Shown here: one piece after another, positions 29,927-38,521 of the stretch | Layout of the letters: every line of letters begins with the position of its first letter | Position numbering within the stretch: position 1 is the first letter of the stretch | Origin: Rhizobium sp. BK251 | Lineage (GTDB): Bacteria; Pseudomonadota; Alphaproteobacteria; Rhizobiales; Rhizobiaceae | Assembly: GCF_004345245.1 (NCBI RefSeq) | Contig: NZ_SLUQ01000004.1 | Span: 556,331-620,330 of the forward strand | DNA length: 64,000 nucleotides | Direction of reading: 5' to 3' | Notes under the pieces: model-generated | What the model was told of the DNA's origin: nothing | The model's database searches: none | What the model saw: the letters and a program-made list of their open reading frames with translations, nothing else | Position numbers and translations under genes: made by a program

Positions 29927-32505
29927 TCGGCGGCCACGACCCGCGGCAACTCTCCGGAGGGAATGCGGCAGGTGACGGTCGTGCCCTTGCCGGCGCGGCT
30001 CTCGATGGAAACCTCACCATGATGCAGCGTCACGAAACTTTCGACGATCGACAGCCCGAGGCCGGCGCCACTGCGCTTGCCGCCCTTGCTGTCCGTCGCG
30101 AAGCGATTGAAGACGGACTTGATCATATCCTGCGGAATGCCGGGACCGCTATCGGCGACCGAGAAGACGAAATCCGGTCCCGTGCGCTGGCAGGTCAACG
30201 ATATGACCGACCCCTCGGGCGCGAAGTTTGCGGCATTGGCAAGGAGCTTGAGAAGGATCTGCTTCAGGCGCTGAGGATCGGCGACGATCGTGCCCAGATA
30301 GGCGGGCGCGACGATTTCCAGGCTGACGCCGCTCTCCTGCAGCCGATCGGCGATCTGCATCGAGACGTCGTCGAGAAGATCGTCCAGCTCGATCTCGGAG
30401 TAGTTGAGATGCATGATGCCGGCATCGACGGTGGCGAGGTCAAGAATGTCGTTGACCAGCGTCAGCAGCACCGACGAGGACGTCGATATGTGGTCCATAT
30501 ATTCGGCCTGCCGCTCGTTGAGCGGCCCGATGCCGGGCGTTTTCAACAGGTCGGCAAAGCCGATGATGTTGGTGAGCGGCGAGCGCAGTTCGTAGGAGAC
30601 GTGCTGAACGAAGTCGTTCTTCAGCTCGTCGGCCTTCAGCAGGGCTTCGTTCTTTTCGGTCAATGCTCGCTCCGCACGCACGCTGTCCGTCATGTTGACG
30701 AAGGTGAGCATGGTCTGCGCATTGGGCAAGGGAATGACGGCATAGTCGAGGACAAGGCCGGAGAAGAGTTCCAGGGTTCCCTGGCTCGAGGGGCGCTCGT
30801 CGTCGAAGCTGGTAATCAGCTCTGCAAATCGCCTCCAGCCATCCGGCCGGTCGTAGGAGGGGCCGCAGGCCTCTGCGAGCGCGCGGATATGCGTGCCCGG
30901 CTTCGCCTCATCCTCGGTGATGCCCCAGAGCGCCCGGAAAGCCGGGTTGGAAAGCCGGATGCGCCCGTCGGCGCCGAAGACCGCCACGCCTTCGGAAAGG
31001 TGGTCGATCGTCTCGCCCTGCACCTTGACCAGGGTGTTGTAGCGTGTTTCGAGGTTGACCTGTTCCGTCAGGTTTTCGAAGACCCAGGTCGCGCCGCCTT
31101 GCGGATGAGCTGTCGCGAAGACCCGCAGGATCTGCCCGTTCGGCAGGTGCCAGAGGTCCGATTGCGTGTCGAGCGAGCGATAGACGGAGAGGGCATTCTC
31201 CTTCCAGGTCTTCCAGCTCAGCTGCTCCGGCAGCTTCTTGGCGGCGCGTAGCCGCTCCAGCACTTCGCCGTTGTCCGGCTTGCTTTCGAGGAACGATATA
31301 TCGAAGCCCCAGAGGGTGGCGAAAGCCTGGTTGTAGAACTGCAGGCGGCGCTCGCCGTCGAAGATTGCGACCGGCGTCGCGAGATGATCGAGCGTCTCGG
31401 CGTGGCTCTTCAGCGTGCGTTCCAGCTCCGCGCGGACGGCCTCCGTTTCGGAGACGTCGATGGCCATTCCGGCCGAGCCGCCCGGTGCCCTGACGTCGAT
31501 CACGTCAAAGAAGGTGCGGTTGCCGCGAACGACGGTCGAGATCTTTTCGTGGAATGGCAATTCCACGGTCGCGGCGGCGCGAATGCGCTCCCGCGAGATC
31601 GTGCTCAGAAACTCCCGTCCTTCGTCGACGGCCTGCATGGTCGAGACGGCCTCGACCGCTTCGCCATAGGCATGGTTCACCCAGGTGAGCTTTCCGCTCG
31701 GATCGCGCTGCCAGACAGGCAGGTCGATGGCGTCGAGCAGGTTCTGGAACGTGGATATCGCGATCATCAGCCGGTCGCGCTCGATCTTGAGCTCGGCGAG
31801 CTCGGCACGAAGATTGTTGAGTGCAATGAAGCGTACGAAGGCCCGGCCGCCGGAGACGCGGCCCTGCGCCTCCAGGATCTCGTCGCGGGTCGTTTCGACG
31901 ACCATGTCGAAGCTCTGCGCCTTGCCCCGCAGCTGGTCGATGGCCTTCTCGAGCTCGGAGGCCGACCACGGCTTCAGCCAGCGGCCGAAGGCGAGGAAGT
32001 CGTTGTCCTGCGGCGCGCCGGTTTCGACCGGCAGCTGCCCCAGCAATTCCGGTCTTTCGTTCGGGCCATCCCAGATGACGATCCTGCGGTTCTTGTCGGC
32101 GATCAACGCCTGATACTGCGAAATCCGCTGGTTGGCGTCGGAGAGGGCAGACCGCATTTCCCGGCTCTCGCTTTCGAGATTGCCGCGCTGGCGAACGAGC
32201 CAGATGGTGGAAAGCAAGGCTGCGGAAATCACGCCGATGACGAGGGAAAACGTCATCATCTCCGAAGAGGTGAAAAGACGCGTAACGGAAGCGGTCGGTG
32301 CCTCGCGGGCGAAGACCGGCCATGCGGGCGCGGAGAACGCCGTGCATGAAATGCAGAGCATCCAGAAACGCCGCAAGGAGGCAAGCGGACCACGCTGCCT
32401 CACCTTGCCCGAAAGCTGCCGCCCGCGGATGGCCTGCACTGCGCGATCAGCCGCGCAAACGCACCCCTCCGGCCCTTCAGGCAGGCTGTTTTTGACTTCC
32501 CACAT
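29923..32505 (-). CDS. divL: DivL-like PAS-domain kinase with Tyr in the H-box
   Basis: An 860-residue multidomain sensor with membrane segments near residue 50 and 80-105, several PAS modules (about 150-600), a dimerisation helix pair and an ATPase domain (ANAANFAPEG, VADSGPGIP and GAGLGLSIV motifs). The phospho-acceptor motif reads HVSYELRSPLTNI: Tyr638 stands where His is expected, as in Caulobacter DivL (Tyr550), which binds DivK and controls the CckA-ChpT-CtrA relay. The start is uncertain: ATG 32505 has a weak GGAG, and an in-frame start at 32589 would be longer. Its stop overlaps tsaE/amgK by 4 nt, so it heads the operon. The DivL identity rests on the Tyr and domain order. Confidence 0.8.
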   Translation of the reverse strand: MWEVKNSLPEGPEGCVCAADRAVQAIRGRQLSGKVRQRGPLASLRRFWMLCISCTAFSAPAWPVFAREAPTASVTRLFTSSEMMTFSLVIGVISAALLSTIWLVRQRGNLESESREMRSALSDANQRISQYQALIADKNRRIVIWDGPNERPELLGQLPVETGAPQDNDFLAFGRWLKPWSASELEKAIDQLRGKAQSFDMVVETTRDEILEAQGRVSGGRAFVRFIALNNLRAELAELKIERDRLMIAISTFQNLLDAIDLPVWQRDPSGKLTWVNHAYGEAVEAVSTMQAVDEGREFLSTISRERIRAAATVELPFHEKISTVVRGNRTFFDVIDVRAPGGSAGMAIDVSETEAVRAELERTLKSHAETLDHLATPVAIFDGERRLQFYNQAFATLWGFDISFLESKPDNGEVLERLRAAKKLPEQLSWKTWKENALSVYRSLDTQSDLWHLPNGQILRVFATAHPQGGATWVFENLTEQVNLETRYNTLVKVQGETIDHLSEGVAVFGADGRIRLSNPAFRALWGITEDEAKPGTHIRALAEACGPSYDRPDGWRRFAELITSFDDERPSSQGTLELFSGLVLDYAVIPLPNAQTMLTFVNMTDSVRAERALTEKNEALLKADELKNDFVQHVSYELRSPLTNIIGFADLLKTPGIGPLNERQAEYMDHISTSSSVLLTLVNDILDLATVDAGIMHLNYSEIELDDLLDDVSMQIADRLQESGVSLEIVAPAYLGTIVADPQRLKQILLKLLANAANFAPEGSVISLTCQRTGPDFVFSVADSGPGIPQDMIKSVFNRFATDSKGGKRSGAGLGLSIVESFVTLHHGEVSIESRAGKGTTVTCRIPSGELPRVVAAE

Positions 32506-32644
32506 CCGCGGTATGTCTCCGTCCTTTAATGTGCCGCATCTCGACAAGACATCCCATTTCTGCGGCCGCGAGCTATGCGCTGAGGCCACGAATCAAGTCC
32601 AAAAAGGATACTGCCTAATAGAATCTGCGGGAAGGTAGCCGGCC

Positions 32645-32680
32645 AAAAAATAAGCCGCAGCCTTTGTCAAGGCGGCGGCT
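32645..32680 (-). terminator. Rho-independent terminator of ahcY
   Basis: On the minus strand GCCGCCGCCTT pairs with AAGGCTGCGGC (one mismatch) around GACA, followed by TTATTTTTT. A second short inverted repeat (CCACA/TGTGG at 32682-32694) stands between it and the ahcY stop. Confidence 0.85.
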
Positions 32681-32709
32681 ACCACATATTGTGGATTCCC
32701 ACTCAAATA

Positions 32710-34110
32710 TTAATAGCGATAGTGATCCGACTTGAACGGGCCCTTCGGCGAGACGCCGATATAGGCGGCCTGCTGTTCGGAAAGCTGCGTGAGCTTGACG
32801 CCGAGCTTGGCGAGATGCAGGCGAGCCACCTTCTCGTCGAGCTGCTTCGGCAGGACATAGACCTCGTTCTTGTACTGGCCGGGCTTGGTGAAGAGCTCGA
32901 TCTGGGCCAGCGTCTGGTTCGTGAACGACGCCGACATGACGAAGGACGGATGGCCCGTCGCATTGCCGAGGTTGAGCAGGCGGCCTTCGGACAGGAGGAT
33001 GATGCGGTTGCCCTTCGGGAACTCGATCATGTCGACCTGAGGCTTGATGTTCGTCCACTTGAGATTACGCAGCGCGGCGACTTCGATTTCGTTGTCGAAG
33101 TGGCCGATGTTGCCGACGATCGCCATGTCCTTCATCTGGCGCATGTGATCGATGCGGATGACGTCCTTGTTGCCGGTCGTGGTGATGAAGATGTCCGCCG
33201 AGGCGATGACGTCCTCGAGCAGCACGACCTCATAGCCGTCCATTGCAGCCTGCAGCGCGCAGATCGGATCGGCTTCCGTCACCTTGACGCGAGCGCCGGC
33301 GCCGGAAAGAGACGCTGCCGAACCCTTGCCGACGTCGCCGTAGCCGCAGACGACGGCAACCTTGCCGGCCATCATCACGTCGGTGGCGCGGCGAATGCCG
33401 TCGACCAGCGATTCCTTGCAGCCGTACTTGTTGTCGAACTTCGACTTCGTGACAGAGTCGTTGACGTTGATCGCAGGGAAGGGAAGCAGGCCCTTCTGGC
33501 TGAGCTGGTAAAGGCGGTTGACGCCTGTGGTCGTCTCTTCGGTGACACCCTTGATGGCCTCACGCTGCTTGGTAAACCAGCCAGGCGATGCCTTCAGGCG
33601 CTTCTTGATCTGGGCGAAGAGGATTTCCTCTTCTTCCGAATGCGGATTGGAAAGCACGTCCTCACCGGCTTCGGCGCGGGCGCCGAGCAGGATATACATC
33701 GTGGCGTCGCCGCCATCGTCGAGGATCATGTTGGAAAGACCGCCGTCGGCCCACTGGAAAATCTTGTCGGTGTAGATCCAGTAGTCCTCGAGGGACTCGC
33801 CCTTGACGGCAAAGACCGGGACGCCGGAAGCGGCGATCGCCGCAGCGGCATGGTCCTGCGTCGAGAAGATGTTGCACGAGGCCCAACGGACTTCGGCGCC
33901 GAGAGCGGCGAGTGTCTCGATCAGCACCGCCGTCTGGATCGTCATGTGCAACGAGCCGGTGATGCGCGCGCCCTTGAGCGGCTTGGCTTCGCCGAATTCG
34001 GCGCGGCAGGCCATCAGGCCCGGCATTTCCGTTTCGGCGATTGAAATTTCCTTGCGGCCGAAATCCGCAAGGCCGATGTCAGCGACGACGTAATCTTTTT
34101 CAGTGCTCAC
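32710..34110 (-). CDS. ahcY: Adenosylhomocysteinase (S-adenosylhomocysteine hydrolase)
   Basis: Hydrolyses SAH, the by-product of methyl transfer, to homocysteine and adenosine with bound NAD+. The 466-residue protein has the NAD-binding [20 protein letters not shown] loop and the C-terminal KSDHYRY motif, with the Lys and Tyr that complete the neighbour's active site. The GTG at 34110 begins [17 protein letters not shown] and has GGAGG 6 nt upstream; a longer frame to 34308 runs through the leader. A perfect palindrome upstream (34241-34262) is a candidate SahR operator, which would couple ahcY expression to SAH level. Confidence 0.98.
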   Translation of the reverse strand: MSTEKDYVVADIGLADFGRKEISIAETEMPGLMACRAEFGEAKPLKGARITGSLHMTIQTAVLIETLAALGAEVRWASCNIFSTQDHAAAAIAASGVPVFAVKGESLEDYWIYTDKIFQWADGGLSNMILDDGGDATMYILLGARAEAGEDVLSNPHSEEEEILFAQIKKRLKASPGWFTKQREAIKGVTEETTTGVNRLYQLSQKGLLPFPAINVNDSVTKSKFDNKYGCKESLVDGIRRATDVMMAGKVAVVCGYGDVGKGSAASLSGAGARVKVTEADPICALQAAMDGYEVVLLEDVIASADIFITTTGNKDVIRIDHMRQMKDMAIVGNIGHFDNEIEVAALRNLKWTNIKPQVDMIEFPKGNRIILLSEGRLLNLGNATGHPSFVMSASFTNQTLAQIELFTKPGQYKNEVYVLPKQLDEKVARLHLAKLGVKLTQLSEQQAAYIGVSPKGPFKSDHYRY

Positions 34111-34240
34111 GAGGGCCTCCAGCCTGGAAAACATCCCGGCCAGTACGCGATGCCCTGGTGCCGGCACAGGATGCAAGACAATCCGCAAGAGCGCGGACGA
34201 TGAAAGCCGTTTACCAGTCTTCAGCTTGAAAAGCAATAAA

Positions 34241-34262
34241 GATATAAAGAAGTCTTTATATC
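34241..34262. promoter_or_regulatory. Palindromic operator before ahcY, candidate SahR site
   Basis: GATATAAAGA (34241-34250) and its exact complement TCTTTATATC (34253-34262) are separated by two bases, 131 bp before the ahcY start. It is AT-rich in a GC-rich neighbourhood. ArsR-family SahR regulators of SAH/methionine genes in Proteobacteria use AT-rich ATATAAAGA-type dyads, as I recall. Assignment to SahR is inference; the regulator gene is not in the window. Confidence 0.6.
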
Positions 34263-34276
34263 CGTTTGGAGGGGAG

Positions 34277-34561
34277 TTACATCTCTTCGCCGAACTTGTC
34301 CTGGACAAGTCTGTCGAGGGCGTTTAGCGCCTCGGTGGCTTCGCGCCCGCTTGCCGTGACGAGGACGCTGCACCCCGGGCTCGCCGCAAGCATCATGAGA
34401 CCCATGATGGAGGTTCCGCCGACTGTCATTCCGTCCTTGGAGACGGTGATAGTGGCATCGAAATTATCGACGGTCTGGACGAACTTCGCCGATGCGCGGG
34501 CGTGAAGGCCCCTCTTGTTGATGATCAGCAGTTCACGGGAGAGCGAAGTCGCGGTGGACAT
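34277..34561 (-). CDS. ptsH: HPr phosphocarrier protein
   Basis: Small PTS phosphocarrier, 94 residues. The EI-phosphorylated His20 is in RGLHARA, and the regulatory serine (Ser51 in GGTSIMGL) that HPr kinase modifies is present. There is no sugar permease nearby; in rhizobia HPr mainly works in regulation. It is 12 bp downstream of the EIIA gene, part of the chvI-chvG-hprK-EIIA-HPr run. Confidence 0.95.
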   Translation of the reverse strand: MSTATSLSRELLIINKRGLHARASAKFVQTVDNFDATITVSKDGMTVGGTSIMGLMMLAASPGCSVLVTASGREATEALNALDRLVQDKFGEEM

Positions 34562-34573
34562 GAAGGGATCTCG

Positions 34574-34975
34574 TCATTTACCGCTCAGCACGCGGCTTGC
34601 CACATTGATGTATTTCCGGCCCGCCTCGGACGCCTCGACCAAGGCTCTTTCCATGTTGTTTTCGCCGCGCACGCCGGCAAGCTTGATCAGCATGGGAAGG
34701 TTGACGCCGGCGATGACCTCCGTATGGCCGCTGTTCATGACCGAGATGGCGAGATTGGAAGGCGTGCCACCGAACATGTCGGTGAGAATGATGACACCAT
34801 GACCGTCGTCGGCGCTGGAGACTGCCCCCAGAATGTCCTGGCGCCGCTGATCCATGTCATCCTCGGGACCGATGGATACCGTCTCGATGAATTTCTGCGG
34901 ACCAACGACATGCTCCACCGCATGACGAAACTCTTCAGCCAGCTTGCCATGAGTGACAAGCACAAGTCCGATCAT
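34574..34975 (-). CDS. PTS EIIA component, mannose/sorbose type
   Basis: A 133-residue EIIA of the mannose family that accepts the phosphate from HPr. His9 in VTHGKLAEE is the phosphoacceptor; FGGTPSNLA is the conserved loop near it. No EIIB, EIIC or EIID is present in the window, so it is a stand-alone regulatory EIIA, as known for alphaproteobacteria (EIIA-Man, often called ManX or PtsM). The ATG at 34975 gives MIGLVLVTHG. It lies 158 bp after hprK. Confidence 0.92.
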   Translation of the reverse strand: MIGLVLVTHGKLAEEFRHAVEHVVGPQKFIETVSIGPEDDMDQRRQDILGAVSSADDGHGVIILTDMFGGTPSNLAISVMNSGHTEVIAGVNLPMLIKLAGVRGENNMERALVEASEAGRKYINVASRVLSGK

Positions 34976-35133
34976 GATTTTACTGCTCCCATCGCATAAG
35001 CAAACAGGTGGCCCATATCGCAATGCAGCAATCTCGTCCACCGGTGGGGGGACATCTTCGCCATGAAAAGGCGAAGTGCAAGACAAAAATGAGGATGCAT
35101 TGGGTCTGAACAGGCTGGATTCGGCAATCTACG

Positions 35134-35580
35134 CTACCCTTGGGGGATCTGGGCCATCAGCAATCCAAGCGGATCGATGGCGGTGACTGGCAGGCGGAGG
35201 AGCGGCAGCGCAATGCCGGGCACCACTTCGTGGTAGTCCCCCTCATCCGGAAGGCGTGGTGCCTTGGAAAGGTCTACGGGCATCACCGCAAACTGCATGA
35301 GTGCCGGCGAAATATGCTCGGCGGCAACGATGCCGACGCCGCGCAGCTCGATCAACCCGGCGATGGTGGGCGGCGCCTCTGCAAGGACACGCCCGCCTCG
35401 AAGCGAGAGGAAGACCTGGTCGTCGGAAACCAGCGCCGAAAAGAGCCCGCGGGACTGGGCTGCGGTGATGCAGGCATGGGCGAGGGACGACTTGCCTGCT
35501 CCTGAACCTCCGACAAAGAGGAAGCCTGTCGTGCCGACCACGATCGCTGTTCCATGAACGTTGTGCCTGATATCGGTCAT
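35134..35580 (-). CDS. hprK: HPr kinase/phosphorylase, short alphaproteobacterial form
   Basis: Phosphorylates HPr on its regulatory serine and can remove it again. The 148 residues comprise only the catalytic core: the P-loop GGSGAGKSS at 24-32, then LVSDDQV and ELRGVGI. Firmicute HprK is about 310 residues; the missing N-terminal domain is the normal form in alphaproteobacteria. It overlaps chvG by 4 nt (ATGA), linking expression to the envelope sensor. It forms the bridge between ChvGI and the PTS proteins. Confidence 0.93.
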   Translation of the reverse strand: MTDIRHNVHGTAIVVGTTGFLFVGGSGAGKSSLAHACITAAQSRGLFSALVSDDQVFLSLRGGRVLAEAPPTIAGLIELRGVGIVAAEHISPALMQFAVMPVDLSKAPRLPDEGDYHEVVPGIALPLLRLPVTAIDPLGLLMAQIPQG

Positions 35581-37367
35581 GCGTGGGCGTCTGCCGGCAA
35601 CGACAGGACGAAACGCGCTCCCGTCAGGGCGCCGGTTTCTGCGTCGATGATATTTTCTGCCCGCAGCGACCCGCCATGCGCCTCGGCGATCTGCCGGCTG
35701 ATGGAAAGGCCGAGGCCGGAGTTCTGGCCGAAGCCTTCCGACTCCGGGCGGTCCGTATAGAAGCGCTCGAAGATGCGATCGATATTCTCGGCCTGGATGC
35801 CGGGACCGTTGTCCTCGATGTAGATCACGCAGCGCGTCCTCGTGCGCACTAGGCGTACGGTGATCCGGCCGCCGATCTCTGGGACGAAGGAGCGTGCATT
35901 CTCGATCAGGTTGGTGACGATCTGGCCGAGGCGGAGGTCATGGCCGGTTACGATGAAGCTGGTCTTGGAGCCGGGTTTGCGATCGACGATATAGTCGATC
36001 TGCACCTGTTTCTTCTTCCCTCTTATCTGCTTGGAGAGTTCGATCAGATCGCGCAGGAGAACTTCGATATCGACGGGACGGGCATCGGAACGGGCAAGTT
36101 CCGCATCGAGCCGCGAGGCGTCGGAAATGTCGCTGATCAACCTGTCGAGCCGGCGGACATCATGCTGGATGACGTCCATCAGCCGCTTCTTGGAATCGTC
36201 CGTCTTGGCAAGCGGCAACGTCTCGACTGCACTTCTGAGCGAGGTCAGCGGGTTCTTGAGTTCGTGGCTGACGTCGGCGGCGAAGCTTTCGATGGCGTCG
36301 ATGCGGTCGTAAAGCGCGGTCGTCATCTCGCGCAAGGCAATGGACAGGTTTCCGATCTCGTCCTGGCGGGCAGAGAAATCAGGAATTTCCTCGCGCTCTC
36401 GTGCGCCGCGGCGCACGCGGATGGCGGCGGCCGACAGGCGGCGCAATGGATTGGCGATCGTCGACGACAGGAGAAGCGAAAGCACGACGTTGACGAGGGT
36501 CGCGACACCGAAGACGCGCATGATCGCCAGGCGCTCGGCATGCACGATCTTGTCGATATCGCCGGCCTGCGTGGAGAGAAGCAGGACGCCGAGCACTGCA
36601 CGGAAGCGCTGGATCGGCACGGCGACGGAAACGATGAGCTCGCCTTTTTCCGTCGTGCGGACGACAGCGCCGCGCACGCCGGTGAGCGCGTTCATGACTT
36701 CGGGATAGATCGAGCCGTCACCACCGGGTGCTTCCTTGTAAACCGGCAGGTTGCCCGGCTGAAGGATCTTGTTGAACATGGCACCGAACCAGTCGGTCCA
36801 GTTCTGCGCCTCGTCATCGACCGGCGGCAGGTCGAAGCGGAGAACCTGGCCGCGTGAGTAGAGGTGCCGGGAGTCGAGCAGCAAGTTCGCATCGGCGTCG
36901 AAGATGCGCGCGCGGGTGCGCGTCGGCGAGATCAGTCGGCGAAGAACGGGCGCGACGCGTTCCGGATTGATCGGAAACTCAAGATCCTCGTCGTTAGGGA
37001 CGGGCGTAATGCTCTGGCCGGCCTGGAGTTCCAAGAGCTTCTGCGGGTCGATGGTGATCGAATTGGTATCGACCGACGCGGAAGCCGAGATCGCGCCGGC
37101 GATGATCTCGCCCTGGGTCAGAAGGCTCTCGACGCGGGCATCGATCAGCCCTTCGCGAAACTGGTTGAGGTAGAGGATGCCGCCGACGAGAACGAGCAGT
37201 GCGGCGAGATTGAAGAAGAGGATGCGCCGCGTCAGGCTCGAGAAGACGGCGTTTCCGAAGATTCGGCGGATGAGCGTGAAGGGATGCGACCAGCGTCGTC
37301 CTTTGACGCGGCGGCCGGGCGGCACCTCCGCGTCGTCCAGATCCCGTTCCTGCACCAGCTGCGCCAA
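35577..37367 (-). CDS. chvG: ChvG/ExoS sensor histidine kinase
   Basis: Inner-membrane sensor that phosphorylates ChvI; in S. meliloti ExoS controls succinoglycan, motility and symbiosis. The 596-residue protein has TM1 near 48-65, a periplasmic domain, TM2 near 280-300, HAMP, and the HisKA box DVSHELKNPL with His368, then the ATPase motifs (DNGPGI, GLGLSIS). The TTG at 37367 has AAAGGG upstream; a GTG 12 nt inside is the alternative. It is 82 bp downstream of chvI and overlaps hprK. Known inhibitor ExoR is not in the window. Confidence 0.95.
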   Translation of the reverse strand: MAQLVQERDLDDAEVPPGRRVKGRRWSHPFTLIRRIFGNAVFSSLTRRILFFNLAALLVLVGGILYLNQFREGLIDARVESLLTQGEIIAGAISASASVDTNSITIDPQKLLELQAGQSITPVPNDEDLEFPINPERVAPVLRRLISPTRTRARIFDADANLLLDSRHLYSRGQVLRFDLPPVDDEAQNWTDWFGAMFNKILQPGNLPVYKEAPGGDGSIYPEVMNALTGVRGAVVRTTEKGELIVSVAVPIQRFRAVLGVLLLSTQAGDIDKIVHAERLAIMRVFGVATLVNVVLSLLLSSTIANPLRRLSAAAIRVRRGAREREEIPDFSARQDEIGNLSIALREMTTALYDRIDAIESFAADVSHELKNPLTSLRSAVETLPLAKTDDSKKRLMDVIQHDVRRLDRLISDISDASRLDAELARSDARPVDIEVLLRDLIELSKQIRGKKKQVQIDYIVDRKPGSKTSFIVTGHDLRLGQIVTNLIENARSFVPEIGGRITVRLVRTRTRCVIYIEDNGPGIQAENIDRIFERFYTDRPESEGFGQNSGLGLSISRQIAEAHGGSLRAENIIDAETGALTGARFVLSLPADAHA

Positions 37368-37449
37368 CTATCGGCCCTTTCGAGGGGCGGTGCCCGCTTG
37401 CGCTGGCTCCGCCCTGATCATTTCACCCTTGCTGCCTCTGTCGGCCGCA

Positions 37450-38178
37450 TCAGGCTGCTTCGCGGAAGCGGTAGCCCACTCCATAGAGCGTTTCAATCAT
37501 ATCAAAATCTGTATCGACCATTTTGAATTTCTTGCGCAGGCGCTTGATGTGGCTGTCGATGGTTCGGTCGTCGACATAGACCTGCTCGTCGTAGGCGGCA
37601 TCCATCAGGGCATCGCGGCTCTTCACCACGCCGGGCCGCTGGGCGAGGGAGTGGAGAATGAGGAATTCGGTGACGGTTAGCGTTACCGGCTCGCCCTTCC
37701 ACGTGCAGGTATGGCGCTCCTGGTCCATCACCAGCTGGCCACGCTCCAGCGAGCGCGCTTGCTGAACCGCGCCCGGCTTCGGCGTGGTTCCGGCGGTCGC
37801 GACCGCGGCTTCGCGGCTGGAGGCGCGGCGCAGGACAGCCTTGACGCGTTCGACGAGCAGCCGCTGCGAGAAGGGCTTTGTGATGAAGTCGTCGGCACCC
37901 ATCTTCAGTCCGAATAGTTCGTCGATTTCCTCGTCCTTCGAGGTCAGGAAGATGACTGGAATGTCGGATTTCTGGCGGAGGCGGCGCAGCAGCTCCATTC
38001 CGTCCATCCGGGGCATCTTTATGTCGAAGATGGCCAGCTGTGGCGGGCGGGCGAGCAGTCCGTCGAGCGCGGAGGCACCGTCCGTGTAGGTCTCGACCTT
38101 ATATCCTTCGGCCTCAAGTGCGATCGACACCGAGGTGAGGATATTGCGGTCGTCGTCAACGAGCGCGATTGTCTGCAT
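37450..38178 (-). CDS. chvI: ChvI response regulator
   Basis: OmpR-type DNA-binding partner of ChvG. The 242-residue product has the receiver acidic pair at Asp8-Asp10, phospho-acceptor Asp52 (AIFDIKMPR), the KPF lysine near 102 and a winged-helix C-terminus ([16 protein letters not shown]). The ATG at 38178 starts [12 protein letters not shown] and has GGAGA 8 nt before it. It is divergent from pckA across a 343-bp AT-rich region. In related rhizobia ChvI is essential or nearly so. Confidence 0.97.
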   Translation of the reverse strand: MQTIALVDDDRNILTSVSIALEAEGYKVETYTDGASALDGLLARPPQLAIFDIKMPRMDGMELLRRLRQKSDIPVIFLTSKDEEIDELFGLKMGADDFITKPFSQRLLVERVKAVLRRASSREAAVATAGTTPKPGAVQQARSLERGQLVMDQERHTCTWKGEPVTLTVTEFLILHSLAQRPGVVKSRDALMDAAYDEQVYVDDRTIDSHIKRLRKKFKMVDTDFDMIETLYGVGYRFREAA

Positions 38179-38521
38179 CGTACTTATCTCCGCCATCATG
38201 ATGCGCGTCTCCGGATTCGGAATCCAGCCAAGGCCGGTCTTGGTAACCGGCGCGCTTATCGGGATAAAGGTGGAACAAATTGTGGCAAAGATAAAGAGGC
38301 CGTAGTGAAACAGTCGCGAGCACGCAACCAGAGATGGTGCGACAAATTTGCTCACGCTGACGGCTTTCAAACGATTTAAAATTAAGGAATTTGATTTAAA
38401 TCGATTAATTATTTGATATCATTAGATTTTCTTGAATGCGGACGCTTGTCTTTTTTAAAATCTCCCTCTAGCCTTCATTTACTTTCAACGGCAACGAGCC
38501 CCAACGAAGGAAAGCAGGCCC
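38179..38521. promoter_or_regulatory. Divergent chvI/pckA control region with a LacI-type operator candidate
   Basis: No gene. The right half is strikingly AT-rich. It holds the dyad AATCGATT (38399-38406), the central-CG form typical of LacI-family operators, overlapped by the palindrome GATTTAAATC (38393-38402). A possible pckA promoter is TTGAAT (38432-38437) with TTAAAA (38455-38460), 17-bp spacing. The LacI-type regulator PckR is known to control pckA in S. meliloti, so this is a plausible PckR site, by inference. Confidence 0.45.

Noticed and set aside
28475..31251. Two long plus-strand frames over tsaE/amgK and the divL-like gene
   Set aside because: Antisense shadows; the opposite strand carries clear motifs.
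32689..34044. 451-codon open frame antisense to ahcY
   Set aside because: Shadow of ahcY; repetitive Arg/Asp/Val composition typical of GC-rich antisense frames.
35056..35076. Inverted repeat CTTCGCC/GGCGAAG between hprK and EIIA as a terminator
   Set aside because: No T-run on either strand and genes on both sides are likely co-transcribed; possibly a processing or attenuation hairpin, not enough to annotate.
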